Numbered from the stretch's first letter, positions 8,343-15,696 are shown. The stretch: 20,796 bases of DNA from Actinomycetales bacterium (GCA_012514545.1 JAAZAC010000122.1:1-20796); one strand, 5' to 3'. A program made the numbers and translations. Notes: generated from the sequence alone by a model not told the origin.

Positions 8343-8860
8343 GACGACGCGCCCGCCCCCTGCTGCCCGCCGGCGCCGGGCTCGGCGGGACCGCCGCCGG
8401 AGGCGTCCCCGCCCGACCGGGCCGGGCTCGGGTGGAACGTCATCCGGAACTTGCCGATCTGGACCTCGTCGCCCGCCTTGAGCACCGCGCGCTCGATGCG
8501 GTCGCGGTTGACGTACGTGCCGTTGAGCGAGCCGACGTCACGCACGACGAACTCGTCGCCCTCGCGCACGAACTCGACGTGCTTGCGGGAGACCGTCACG
8601 TCGTCGAGGAAGATGTCGGCGTCCGGGCTGCGGCCGGCCACCGTGCGGTCGGCGTCGAGCAGGAACCGCGCGCCGGCGCTCGGCCCGCGCTGGACGACGA
8701 GGAGGGCGGACGTGGGCGGCAGAGCGGCGACGGCGGCCTGGGCCTCGGGGCTCAGGCCGGCCGGCGCGTCGTAGTCGGCCGCGCCGGTGACGCCCTCGCC
8801 GAAGCTGATCGTCGTGTCGGCGGCCGCCCAACGTGCCTCGGACGGGTCGCGCTCTGTCAT
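8339..8860 (-). CDS. garA: GarA/OdhI-type FHA protein, 2-oxoglutarate metabolism switch
   Basis: The product is 173 aa. Residues about 52-143 form an FHA phosphothreonine-binding domain: GRSPDADIFLDDVTVSRKH (76-94) and SLNGTYVN (111-118) carry the conserved Arg, Ser and Asn. A Thr pair sits in the flexible N-terminus as ADTTISF (14-20), where mycobacterial GarA has ETTSVF, phosphorylated by PknG and PknB. Known GarA/OdhI inhibits 2-oxoglutarate dehydrogenase and tunes glutamate metabolism; phosphorylation lets the FHA domain bind its own tail and switches the protein off. The N-terminus is short of the usual acidic stretch and a Pro/Gly-rich C-tail (about 146-173) is extra. AGGAGG lies 4 bases before ATG 8860. 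gcvH, its usual upstream neighbour in M. tuberculosis, is missing. Confidence 0.93.
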   Translation of the reverse strand: MTERDPSEARWAAADTTISFGEGVTGAADYDAPAGLSPEAQAAVAALPPTSALLVVQRGPSAGARFLLDADRTVAGRSPDADIFLDDVTVSRKHVEFVREGDEFVVRDVGSLNGTYVNRDRIERAVLKAGDEVQIGKFRMTFHPSPARSGGDASGGGPAEPGAGGQQGAGASS

Positions 8861-8900
8861 CGGTCCTCCTCGCCAGCGGATCGGCCGGGGTGGTGCTGAC

Positions 8901-8906
8901 AGCCTA
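8901..8906 (-). promoter_or_regulatory. Candidate -10 element for garA-ftsR
   Basis: TAGGCT on the minus strand fits TAnnnT and lies 40 bases before the garA ATG, inside the 81-base gap after the DUF881 gene. No clear -35 is visible. The gap is the only plausible internal promoter position between the envelope genes and garA. Confidence 0.3.
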
Positions 8907-8941
8907 AGCGCTCCCCCGTGGGTCCCGGCAGCCCCCGCGCC

Positions 8942-9706
8942 TCAGTCCGTCGGCTCCGCCGGGACCGGCGTCGCGTAGCGCAGCGGGGCCGGGTCGCGGA
9001 TCGCGGTGATCCGGACGACGTCCTGCGCCAGGACGCTCGTCGTGCCCCCGGCCGTGCGCACGACGGCGAGGGCCCCGCCGGGGATGCTCAGCGCCGTCGT
9101 GATGGTGTCCGGGTCCCCGATGACGAGCCAGCGGTACGGGGCGCTGAGCACGACGCCGTCGACCTCGACGCCGTCCGGGGCGTCGACGATGTAGCTCGAC
9201 GCGGTGATGCGCAGGTCGCCGAGCTGGATGGCCTCGGCGCCCGCGTTGCGCAGCTCCTCGAGCACGTTGTAGAGCGTCGCGGCCCGGATCTCGCCGCGCG
9301 GGTCGGCGATGACGATCTCGACGCCGGGTCCCTCGGCCGGCAGCCGGCCCGCGAGGATGCCCTGGACGGTCGCGCGCTCGAGCGCGGCCTCGCGCGCCGC
9401 CCGCTGCGTGTCGGAGCTGTTGACGAGCTCGGTGCGCTGCGCCCGCAGGGCCGCGACCTGGCCCTGGAGGTCCTCCGCGTTGCGCGTGACGTCGTCGAGG
9501 ATCCGCACCAGCTCGTCCTGGCGCAGGCTGGACAGGCCCTCCGAGCGGTTCGCCTGCACCTGGACGACGACGGCGAAGCCGAGCACGGCGCACAGCAGGC
9601 CCGTGAGGAGCTGGCCCCGCGTGGCGCGGGGTACGGCGGCCTTCGCGAGCGTGCCCCAGGGGTTGGGCTCGGGCTCGTCGCCGGGGAGGCGGTGGTCGGG
9701 GGCCAT
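8942..9706 (-). CDS. DUF881 (YlxW/YlxX-like) membrane protein, Rv1825-like
   Basis: The product is 254 aa. A basic cytoplasmic N-terminus (about 1-33) is followed by one membrane helix (GLLCAVLGFAVVVQVQA, about 36-52). Next come a coiled-coil stretch (about 60-110, LRQDELVRILDDV, LQGQVAALRAQRTELV) and an extracytoplasmic DUF881 domain (GPGVEIVIADPRG, LYNVLEELRNAGAEAI, ASSYIVD, GVVLSAPYRWLVIGDP). ATG 9706 sits 2 bases after the sbp stop; a GTG at 9712 in frame would overlap that stop. Bacillus YlxW and YlxX are the same family and lie with sbp next to ftsA-ftsZ, hence an envelope or division role is inferred. Biochemical function is unknown. Confidence 0.9.
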   Translation of the reverse strand: MAPDHRLPGDEPEPNPWGTLAKAAVPRATRGQLLTGLLCAVLGFAVVVQVQANRSEGLSSLRQDELVRILDDVTRNAEDLQGQVAALRAQRTELVNSSDTQRAAREAALERATVQGILAGRLPAEGPGVEIVIADPRGEIRAATLYNVLEELRNAGAEAIQLGDLRITASSYIVDAPDGVEVDGVVLSAPYRWLVIGDPDTITTALSIPGGALAVVRTAGGTTSVLAQDVVRITAIRDPAPLRYATPVPAEPTD

Positions 9707-9708
9707 CG

Positions 9709-10041
9709 TCACGCCTTCAGCAGGTGCCGCCGGATCGCGGCCGCGTTGGAGAAGATCCGGATCCCGAGGACCACGACGACGGCGGTCGACAGCTGGGTGC
9801 CGACGCCGAGCTGGTCCCCCAGGAAGACGATGAGCGCGGCGACGACGACGTTCGACAGGAACGAGACGACGAAGACGCGGTCGTCGAAGATGCCGTCGAG
9901 CAGCGCGCGCAGGCCGCCGAACAGCGCGTCGAGCGCCGCGACGACGGCGATCGGCAGGTACGGGGCGAGCGCGGCCGGCACCGTCGGGTCGAGGTAGAGC
10001 CCGAGCCCGGCGCCGACGAGCAGGCCGATGAGCGCGATCAT
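9709..10041 (-). CDS. sbp: Small basic protein Sbp (DUF1290)
   Basis: The product is 110 aa and contains three hydrophobic membrane segments: IALIGLLVGAGLGLYL (2-17), LPIAVVAALDALFGGL (29-44) with the family-typical ALDALFGGLRA, and a pair of strands/helices around FLSNVVVAALIVFLGDQLG (61-79) and the C-terminal VVVVLGIRIFSNAAAIRRHLLKA region (88-110). The length and the tail IRIFxNxAxIRRHLL match DUF1290/Sbp. AGGAGG is 7 bases before ATG 10041, and that ATG overlaps the stop of the preceding DUF881 gene (ATGA). The DUF881-sbp-DUF881 order equals Rv1823-Rv1824-Rv1825. The role is unknown; Bacillus sbp is in the division gene cluster. Confidence 0.93.
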   Translation of the reverse strand: MIALIGLLVGAGLGLYLDPTVPAALAPYLPIAVVAALDALFGGLRALLDGIFDDRVFVVSFLSNVVVAALIVFLGDQLGVGTQLSTAVVVVLGIRIFSNAAAIRRHLLKA

Positions 10042-10910
10042 GACGAACCCTCCTGCGACGACGACCCCGACGATCCCACACCCGGCCGCTTCGCGTGGCT
10101 CAGTGTCGGCGTGGGCGCGCCCGGCAGCCGGAGCTCGGTCTCCGCCGTCGTCGTCGCGGTGATGCCGTAGGTGCTCTGGAGGAAGGTGAGGTGGTTGGCG
10201 GCGGCGGAGCGCGCGAAGCCCGTCTGGATGGCCCGCACGTCGCCGATCGCCTCGACCCGGTACGGGGGAAGCACGGGCGCGAGCCCCACGAGGATGGCCT
10301 CGCCCGCGGTGCGGATGGCGCTCGTGGACGTCAGCCGCTGGCCGTTGACCGCGATCGCCTCGGCCCCGCTCGCCCACAGCGCGTTCGTGACGACCTGGAG
10401 GTCGACGTCCTGGACGCGGGCGGCGGGGTCGACCTCGCCGTCGCCGTCCGGGGCGGGCTGGTCGCCGTCCTCGAGCACGATGACGAGGCCGGGCCCGGCG
10501 ACCGGGACGGCGCCCGAGAGGAGCTCGGCCTCCTCCAGCCTGGCCCGCAGCGCGGGGTCGGCCGCGAGGGCCGCCTCCTGGATCGCCGCGACCTCGCCCG
10601 CGATGGCCTCCCGCTCAGCGGCGAGGGCCTCGGCCGCCCGGGTGCGCTCCTCGATCTCGCGCACGAGCAGCTCGCGGGGCGACGGGCCGCCGTCGGGCGT
10701 GCGCAGCTGCAGCACCGCGACCATCGTCGCGGCACCCAGGAGCACCGCGAGGACGGCGGCGGGCACCGTCCGGCGCGGGCGGACGGCGGCGGGCTCGCGC
10801 CGGCGGCGCTCCGCGGCCACCGCGTAGTCCGGCTCCAGGGCGTTGCTCGAGATCGCGGTGAGCAGGCTCATCGACGCGTCGACGGCGCGCCCGACCCGGC
10901 GTCCGCTCAC
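10038..10910 (-). CDS. DUF881 (YlxW/YlxX-like) membrane protein, Rv1823-like
   Basis: The product is 290 aa from GTG 10910, which overlaps the pgsA stop (GTGA). The cytoplasmic N-terminus contains SLLTAISSNALEPDYA, typical of the Rv1823-type member. A membrane helix follows at about 49-67 (VPAAVLAVLLGAATMVAVL), then a coiled coil (REIEERTRAAEALAAEREAIAGEVAAI, about 82-108) and the DUF881 domain (GPGLVIVLEDG, VVTNALWASGAEAIAVNGQRL, ATTTAETELRLPGA near the end). A Ser-rich tail closes the protein. ATG 10871, at the MSLLTAI motif, is an alternative start but lacks a visible ribosome site. The two DUF881 proteins flanking Sbp probably work with it as one membrane complex; this is inference from gene order. 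Confidence 0.9.
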   Translation of the reverse strand: MSGRRVGRAVDASMSLLTAISSNALEPDYAVAAERRRREPAAVRPRRTVPAAVLAVLLGAATMVAVLQLRTPDGGPSPRELLVREIEERTRAAEALAAEREAIAGEVAAIQEAALAADPALRARLEEAELLSGAVPVAGPGLVIVLEDGDQPAPDGDGEVDPAARVQDVDLQVVTNALWASGAEAIAVNGQRLTSTSAIRTAGEAILVGLAPVLPPYRVEAIGDVRAIQTGFARSAAANHLTFLQSTYGITATTTAETELRLPGAPTPTLSHAKRPGVGSSGSSSQEGSS

Positions 10911-11563
10911 GGCCGGCCACCACCGGCCGCGGCGACGGCCCGCCGCTCCGCCCGGGCCCGGGCGAGCTCCTGCGCCGCCTGGCGCAGGTAGACCGCGCCC
11001 GCGAGCCAGTACAGCGCGACGCCCCACAGGGCCGTGGCCCAGCCCGCCACGTCGGCGGCCGTGCCGACCCAGCCGGGCCACCGCGCGAGGAGCAGCAGCG
11101 GGAAGGCGTAGAGCAGGGCGAACGTGCCGGCCTTGCCGACGAAGTGCACGGGCAGCGGGCCGATGCGGCGCGCGAGGAGGACCGCGAGCACGACCGTGAG
11201 GAGCACGTCACGCCCCACGATGACCCCGACGAGCCACCACGGCACGACGTCCCGGCTCGCCAGCACGAGCAGCGTGACGAGGATGAAGAGCCGGTCGGCC
11301 GACGGGTCGAGCAGCTCCCCGAGCCGCGACTGCTGGCCGAGCGCGCGGGCGAGCCGCCCGTCGAGCCAGTCGCTCGCCCCGGCGACGACGAGGACCACGA
11401 GGGCCGCCGCGTCGTGCCCGCGCAGGGCGAGCACCGCGAACACGGGCACGAGGAGCAGCCGGGCGAGGCTCACGAGGTTGGGCACCGTGAGCCAGTCGGG
11501 CCGCGGGCGGGGCGCGGCGTCGGCGGGGCGCGCGCCCGACGCCGACCCGTCGGTCCCGATCAC
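10907..11563 (-). CDS. pgsA: CDP-alcohol phosphatidyltransferase (PgsA family)
   Basis: The product is a 218-aa integral membrane enzyme that transfers a phosphatidyl group from CDP-diacylglycerol to an alcohol. The full catalytic motif D-x2-D-G-x2-A-R-x8-G-x3-D-x3-D is present (SDWLDGRLARALGQ, then LGELLDPSADRL; about residues 61-88). It sits after the family entry PNLVSLARLLLVPVFAVLAL. About six hydrophobic segments follow, and an Arg/Ala-rich tail ends it. Position at the head of the DUF881-sbp-DUF881 block equals Rv1822 (PgsA2), annotated as phosphatidylglycerophosphate synthase-like. The acceptor (glycerol-3-phosphate, phosphatidylglycerol or another) cannot be read from sequence. GTG 11563 is chosen because GGGAGG lies 7 bases upstream; the frame is open further but without family similarity. 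Confidence 0.92.
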   Translation of the reverse strand: MIGTDGSASGARPADAAPRPRPDWLTVPNLVSLARLLLVPVFAVLALRGHDAAALVVLVVAGASDWLDGRLARALGQQSRLGELLDPSADRLFILVTLLVLASRDVVPWWLVGVIVGRDVLLTVVLAVLLARRIGPLPVHFVGKAGTFALLYAFPLLLLARWPGWVGTAADVAGWATALWGVALYWLAGAVYLRQAAQELARARAERRAVAAAGGGRP

Positions 11564-11595
11564 TGGCTGCCCTCCCACGCGTCGTGCCTGCCGCG

Positions 11596-11601
11596 ATCCT
11601 A
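11596..11601 (-). promoter_or_regulatory. Candidate -10 element for the pgsA operon
   Basis: TAGGAT on the minus strand, within CAATAGGATCG, stands out in the divergent gap between pgsA and the cupin gene. It lies 32 bases before the GTG of pgsA. No convincing -35 is visible at 17 bases. It would drive the long pgsA to MerR block. Confidence 0.35.
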
Positions 11602-11773
11602 TTGCCCGCCCTCTCGCCCGGATGCGTCGTCCCCGTGGGCCGCCCGGTCGCCCTCCCGCCGGCGGTGCCCCGGACCGCTCCCCCGGCGGGGTCGCCATGG
11701 CCAGGGCAGCACCGGCCCGGGATACTGGCGGGACACCGGACGGACCGCCGTCGGGCCGGGGACTGGAGGACGC

Positions 11774-12106
11774 ATGGACAAGCTCTCCCTCGTGGCGCTG
11801 GCGCGGAACGAGCTGGAGGCCGCGCGGCGCTCGTCGGCGGGGCGCAGCGCGAAGACCGTCCACGGCGGCCACGAGAAGGTCCTGCGCCAGACGCTCGTCG
11901 CCCTGTGCGCCGGCCGGGCGACGGACCAGTGGGAGAACCCGGGCGAGGCCACGGTGCACGTCGTCACGGGCCGGGTCGCCGTGGCGACCGACCGGGCCAC
12001 CTGGGAGGGCTCCCCGGGCGACCTCATCGTGGTGCCGCGGGAGCGGACGGCGATCCGCGCGCTCGAGGACAGCGTCGTGCTGCTCACGGTGGCGAAGCTG
12101 CCGTGA
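11774..12106 (+). CDS. Small cupin-fold protein
   Basis: The product is 110 aa. A helical N-terminus (MDKLSLVALARNELEAAR) precedes a single cupin-like beta barrel: HEKVLRQTLVALCAGRATDQWENPG (about 33-57, reading to the first conserved strand pair), TVHVVTGRVAVAT (60-72) and WEGSPGDLIVVPRERTAIRALEDSVVLLTVAKL (77-109). The usual metal-binding His/Glu set of cupin motif 1 is only partly present, so catalysis or metal binding is uncertain; a sensing or binding role is as likely. GGAGGA precedes ATG 11774 by 3 bases. The stop overlaps the next gene as GTGA. The partner suggests a link to phosphatase regulation, but no function is known. Confidence 0.8.
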   Translation: MDKLSLVALARNELEAARRSSAGRSAKTVHGGHEKVLRQTLVALCAGRATDQWENPGEATVHVVTGRVAVATDRATWEGSPGDLIVVPRERTAIRALEDSVVLLTVAKLP

Positions 12107-13200
12107 CCGAGGCCGGCCGCGCCCCGGGCGACCACGGCCCCGCGGCCGCCGCGCACACGAGCCGCCCGCACGTCGGCGCGCGCCTCGAGGACCGCGCGTA
12201 CGCCCTCCTGGCGCGCCGGCTGGCCCGCCGCGGGTGGGTGCCGCGGATCGAGCCCTACGCGGGGTACGGCGCCCCCGGCTGGGTCCGGGTGATGGCCCGG
12301 GCGGTGCTCGCGCCGCCGGGCACCTCGAGCGCGCAGGTCGCCGAGGAGGACGCCGCGTCGGCCCGCCGGGCCGTGCGCGGCTGGCGCAGCTTCCTCACCG
12401 TGCCGGTGGCGCACGCCGCGCTGCGCGTCGAGGTCGCGGGCCGGGAGCACGACGTGCGCGCCGACCGCGGCGGCTACGTGGACGCCGTCCTGGAGGCGGA
12501 CCTCGACCCGGGCTGGGGCGAGGTCGGGCTCTCGCTCGGCGGCTCGGCGGTCCGGGCGCCGGTGCTCGTGGTGCCGCCCGGACCGGGCGTGGCGCTGGTC
12601 AGCGACGTCGACGACACGGCGATGGTGACCGCCCTCCCCCGGCCCCTGCTCGCCGCGTGGAACACCCTCGTGCTGCACGAGTACGCCCGGCGGCCCGTGC
12701 CCGGCATGGCGGGGCTCTACCGGCGGTGGCTCGCCGCGAACCCGGGCGCGCCGACCTTCTACCTGTCCACCGGGGCGTGGAACGTCGCGCCCGCGCTGCG
12801 CCGGTTCCTCGAGCGCGCGGGCTGTCCTCTCGGCCCCCTCCTGCTCACCGACTGGGGGCCCACGAACACCGGCTGGTTCCGCAGCGGGCGCGAGCACAAG
12901 CTCACGACCCTCCGGCGCCTGTTGCGGGAGTTCCCCGAGCGGCGCTGGGTGCTCGTCGGCGACGACGGGCAGCACGACCCGCAGATCTACGCGCAGATCG
13001 CCGAGGAGCACCCCGGCCGGGTGGCCGTCGTCGCGATCCGGCAGCTGAGCCCGGCCGAGCAGGTGCTCGCGCACGGCACGCCGAGCGCCCCGCGCGAGCA
13101 GCAGCGCGCGCACCCGGGCGCGCCCGTCGTCGTGCGCGGGGCGGACGGCAACGCGCTCGCCCTCGCCCTCATCGACGCCGGGGTGCTCCGGACGCCCTGA
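12103..13200 (+). CDS. APP1-type phosphatase (DUF2183 catalytic domain)
   Basis: The product is 365 aa from GTG 12103, overlapping the cupin stop. The N-terminal about 155 residues form a beta-rich domain with GYGAPGWVRVMARAVL and WRSFLTVPVAHAALRVEV. The APP1 catalytic domain follows, a HAD-like fold with nucleophile motif SDVDDTAMVT (167-176). Later come PTFYLSTGAWNV, LTDWGPTNTGWF, HKLTTLRRLLREFPERRWVLVGDDGQHDP (the last part being the acidic motif) and IYAQIAEEHPGRV. Yeast App1 dephosphorylates phosphatidic acid; bacterial homologs are little studied, so substrate is inferred from family only. There is no signal peptide, so it is cytoplasmic. Being divergent from a phospholipid synthase fits, but does not prove, a lipid role. 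Confidence 0.9.
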   Translation: MTEAGRAPGDHGPAAAAHTSRPHVGARLEDRAYALLARRLARRGWVPRIEPYAGYGAPGWVRVMARAVLAPPGTSSAQVAEEDAASARRAVRGWRSFLTVPVAHAALRVEVAGREHDVRADRGGYVDAVLEADLDPGWGEVGLSLGGSAVRAPVLVVPPGPGVALVSDVDDTAMVTALPRPLLAAWNTLVLHEYARRPVPGMAGLYRRWLAANPGAPTFYLSTGAWNVAPALRRFLERAGCPLGPLLLTDWGPTNTGWFRSGREHKLTTLRRLLREFPERRWVLVGDDGQHDPQIYAQIAEEHPGRVAVVAIRQLSPAEQVLAHGTPSAPREQQRAHPGAPVVVRGADGNALALALIDAGVLRTP

Positions 13201-13212
13201 GCGGGCCGCCCG

Positions 13213-14319
13213 TCAGGCGGGCCGCGGCGCCGCGACGGCCGCCGCCACCTGGGCGACGAGCGCGTCGACGTCCTCCTCCGTCGTGTCGAACGCGCACATG
13301 AGCCGCACCATCCCGGGCCGGCCGTCCCAGTCGTAGAACCAGTACCGCTCCCGCACGCGGTCGGCGACGCCCGGGGGCAGCACCGCGAACACGGCGTTGG
13401 CCTCGACCGGCAGCGCGATCTCGACGCCCGGCACCGCCGCGAGCCCGTCCCGCAGCCGCCGCGCCATCGCGTTGGCGTGCCGCGCGGACCGCAGCCACAG
13501 GTCGCCGTCGTACAGCGCGAGGAGCTGCGCGGAGACGAACCGCATCTTCGACGCGAGCTGCATGTCCATCTTGCGCAGGTACCGGATCCCGTCGACCGCG
13601 GCGGGCTCGAGCACGACGACGGCCTCCGCGGCCAGGGCCCCGTTCTTCGTGCCGCCGAGGCTGACGACGTCGACGCCCACGTCCGTGGTCAGGGCCCGCA
13701 GGGGCAGGCCGAGCGAGGCGGCGGCGTTCGCGAGCCGGGCGCCGTCGACGTGCACGCGCAGCCCGAGCGCGTGGGCGGCCTCGCAGATGGCGGCGGTCTC
13801 CTCGGGCGTGTAGGCCGTGCCGACCTCGGTGGACTGCGTGATCGAGACGACGGCGGGCTGGGCGCGGTGCTCGTCGCCGCGGCCGCCCGCGCGCTCCGCG
13901 ACGAGCTCGGGCGTCAGCTTCCCGTTCTCCGTGGGGGCGGTGAGCAGCTTGAGGCCCGCGACGCGCTCGGGCGCCGCGTTCTCGTCCGTGTTGATGTGCG
14001 CCCACTCGGTGCACACGACCGCGCCCCACCGCGGCACCATCGACTGCAGCGCGACGACGTTCGCCCCGGTCCCGTTGAACACCGGGTACGCCTCGACGGG
14101 CCGGCCGAACTGCTCGGCGAGCACGTCCTGGAGGCGCTGCGTGTAGACGTCGGCGCCGTAGGCGGTCTGGTGGCCGCCGTTCGCGGCGGCCAGCGCCGCG
14201 AGCACCTCGGGGTGGACGCCGGCGTAGTTGTCGGAGCCGAAGTCGCGGCGGGTCGGGTCGTGGCGGCGGAACGTGTCGGCAGCGGGGGTGGTGCTGCCCT
14301 CGGTGGGGGTCGTGGTCAC
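13213..14319 (-). CDS. PLP-dependent threonine aldolase-type beta-eliminating lyase
   Basis: The product is 368 aa, usual for low-specificity L-threonine aldolases, which split threonine into glycine and acetaldehyde using PLP. Visible marks are DFGSDNYAGVHPEVLAALAAAN (26-47, in parts), TAYGADVYTQRLQ (52-64), FNGTGANVVAL (81-91), EWAHINTDE (105-113), HVDGARLANAA (190-200) and the PLP lysine in SLGGTKNGAL (Lys225). The C-terminal domain closes with the typical RLMCAFDTTEEDVDAL. Related members act on other beta-hydroxy amino acids, so the substrate is not certain. GTG 14319 has GAGGA upstream at about 8 bases. It is convergent with the APP1 gene (12 bases between stops) and stands alone. Confidence 0.92.
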   Translation of the reverse strand: MTTTPTEGSTTPAADTFRRHDPTRRDFGSDNYAGVHPEVLAALAAANGGHQTAYGADVYTQRLQDVLAEQFGRPVEAYPVFNGTGANVVALQSMVPRWGAVVCTEWAHINTDENAAPERVAGLKLLTAPTENGKLTPELVAERAGGRGDEHRAQPAVVSITQSTEVGTAYTPEETAAICEAAHALGLRVHVDGARLANAAASLGLPLRALTTDVGVDVVSLGGTKNGALAAEAVVVLEPAAVDGIRYLRKMDMQLASKMRFVSAQLLALYDGDLWLRSARHANAMARRLRDGLAAVPGVEIALPVEANAVFAVLPPGVADRVRERYWFYDWDGRPGMVRLMCAFDTTEEDVDALVAQVAAAVAAPRPA

Positions 14320-14392
14320 CCGCGCATCCTCTCACCGGCGGCGCGGGGCCCGCGGGGACCCCCGTCCGGCGTCGGCGGCCGGGCCGGGCGGC

Positions 14393-14998
14393 TCAGCCGC
14401 CGACGGCGGCGAGCAGGTCCTGGAGGACGCCGATCTCCGCGGTCTGGGAGTCGACGACGGCCTGGGCGAGGCGGCGCACCTCCGGCCGGACCGCCCGGTC
14501 GAGCGCGGCCTCCGCCATCGCGACGCCGCCCCGGTGGTGCTCGATCATCAGCTCGAGGAACAGCCGCTCGGCCTCGGTGCCGTCCGCCGCGCGCAGCTGT
14601 GCCATCTGCTCCTCGGTCGCCATCCCGGCCATGGTGCCGTCGCCGGTGCCGGCGTGTGCGTGACCGGCGGCCCACGCCATGGGGGGCGCGGTGGACGCCT
14701 GCGGCAGCCCCCAGACGGCGAGCCAGCCGTACATCTGCCCCTGCTGCTGCTGCTGGGTCAGGAGGATGTCGAGGGCGACCTGCGCGAGCTCGGGGTCGTC
14801 GGTCCGCTCGCGCACGAGCAGGGCCATCTCGACGGCCTGTGCGTGGTGGACCTGCATGTCGCGCGCGAAGCCGACGTCGGCGGAGCCCTCGGCGGGGACG
14901 GCCGGCCGCAGCGCGCCGCTCGCGAGCAGCAGACCGGCGGCCAGCCCCGCGGCGGCCGCGACGACGGCCGCCGCCGCGACCGCGACCGGGGACCTCAC
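14393..14998 (-). CDS. DUF305 family exported, membrane-anchored His/Met-rich protein
   Basis: The product is 201 aa. An uncleaved or signal helix of Ala/Val/Leu spans about 4-29. The DUF305 four-helix domain is extracytoplasmic. Its paired His motifs are MQVHHAQAVEMA (48-59) and MIEHHRGGVAMA (151-162), with extra His/Met in between (GHAHAG, GTMAGM) and a Gln tract (TQQQQQGQ, 81-88). The family is often met near copper and other metal genes, and the HH/Met pattern suggests metal or cofactor binding, but its function is not established. GTG 14998 overlaps the DUF3105 stop (GTGA), so the two are coupled. Confidence 0.92.
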   Translation of the reverse strand: MRSPVAVAAAAVVAAAAGLAAGLLLASGALRPAVPAEGSADVGFARDMQVHHAQAVEMALLVRERTDDPELAQVALDILLTQQQQQGQMYGWLAVWGLPQASTAPPMAWAAGHAHAGTGDGTMAGMATEEQMAQLRAADGTEAERLFLELMIEHHRGGVAMAEAALDRAVRPEVRRLAQAVVDSQTAEIGVLQDLLAAVGG

Positions 14999-15630
14999 GC
15001 CCCGACGCCCCCGGTGCACGGGGCCCCGGGCTCGGGCGTCTGCGGGCCCTGCAGGTACTTCACGAGGAACGGCTCGAGGCGCTCGTCGTCGACGCCGTCG
15101 AGGGCGACCTGCACGCCCCACGCGCTCGCCACCACCGGCGAGGGAAGCCCGTCGTAGGGGCTCACGAGGAGGAAGGCGTGCCGGTCGGCGAGGCGGCGCA
15201 GCACGGCGACGTCCGCGGCCGGCAGGTCCGGGTCGTAGGTGAGCCAGACCGCGCCGTGCTCGAGCGAGTGCACCGCGTGCTCCTCGACGAGGGGCACGTC
15301 GTAGAAGCCGCAGTTCTGCCAGGCCGGGTGGTGGTCGCCGCCGACGGGCGGCGTCGGGTCGTAGCTGACGTCGTCGGTCGTGTGCGTGGCCCCGAGGTCG
15401 GTGAACACCTGCGCGCCGGCGATCGGCTGGGCCGCGGCCGCCTCCGCGGCCGCCTGGCGCCGCTGCTCCTTGACGACGACGATCGCCGTCGGGACGACGA
15501 GGGCCAGCCCGACGGCGACGGAGACCGCCAGGATGATCCGGTTGCGCCGCCGCTCCGCGCGGCGCTGGGCCTCCTGGACCTCCGCCAGCCGCTGGCGGCG
15601 TTCCTGTCGCGCCGAGACGCCCACGGGCAC
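14995..15630 (-). CDS. DUF3105 family membrane-anchored His-rich protein
   Basis: The product is 211 aa. Residues 1-30 are highly charged and cytoplasmic (RQERRQRLAEVQEAQRR); a single membrane helix follows (RIILAVSVAVGLALVVPTAI, 31-50). The DUF3105 domain is outside: GGDHHPAWQNCGFYD (97-111), EEHAVHSLEHGAVWLTYDP (116-134, overlapping the His cluster His118, His121, His125), SPYDGLPSPVVASAWG. Cys107 and a C-terminal Cys (PGAPCTGG) could form a disulfide. The conserved His set suggests metal binding; no activity is known for the family. GTG 15630 follows GGAGGGGA very closely, so the GTG two codons in (15624) is equally possible. It heads a two-gene operon with DUF305. Confidence 0.9.
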   Translation of the reverse strand: MPVGVSARQERRQRLAEVQEAQRRAERRRNRIILAVSVAVGLALVVPTAIVVVKEQRRQAAAEAAAAQPIAGAQVFTDLGATHTTDDVSYDPTPPVGGDHHPAWQNCGFYDVPLVEEHAVHSLEHGAVWLTYDPDLPAADVAVLRRLADRHAFLLVSPYDGLPSPVVASAWGVQVALDGVDDERLEPFLVKYLQGPQTPEPGAPCTGGVGA

Positions 15631-15656
15631 TCCCCTCCGGCCGCAGCGGCCTGGTA

Positions 15657-15668
15657 GGACCTAGGTCC
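15657..15668. repeat. Perfect 12-base palindrome before the DUF3105 start
   Basis: GGACCTAGGTCC lies 27 bases upstream of the DUF3105 GTG, in the untranslated leader if the operator-like site at 15677-15696 marks the promoter. It may be an operator half-system or a leader hairpin. A CTAG core is rare in such GC-rich DNA. Confidence 0.5.
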
Positions 15669-15676
15669 CGGTCATG

Positions 15677-15696
15677 ATACGTGAAGCGTCAACTAT
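15677..15696 (-). promoter_or_regulatory. Candidate operator overlapping the DUF3105-DUF305 promoter
   Basis: This A/T-rich 20-base imperfect palindrome has half sites (minus strand) ATAGTTGACG and CTTCACGTAT, 7 of 10 positions symmetric. TATCAT at 15679-15674 is a good -10 and overlaps one arm, as repressor sites commonly do. The core resembles dyads of MarR-like or RosR-like regulators only in general form; the regulator is unknown and no regulator gene is adjacent. Confidence 0.45.

Noticed and set aside
13201..13225. GCGGGCCGC repeated twice between the APP1 and lyase stops, considered as a terminator
   Set aside because: The copies are in direct, not inverted, orientation, so no simple stem forms, and there is no T-tract.
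15687..15692. TTGACG as a -35 box for the DUF3105 promoter
   Set aside because: Only 7 bases separate it from the TATCAT -10; it fits better as half of the operator-like dyad.
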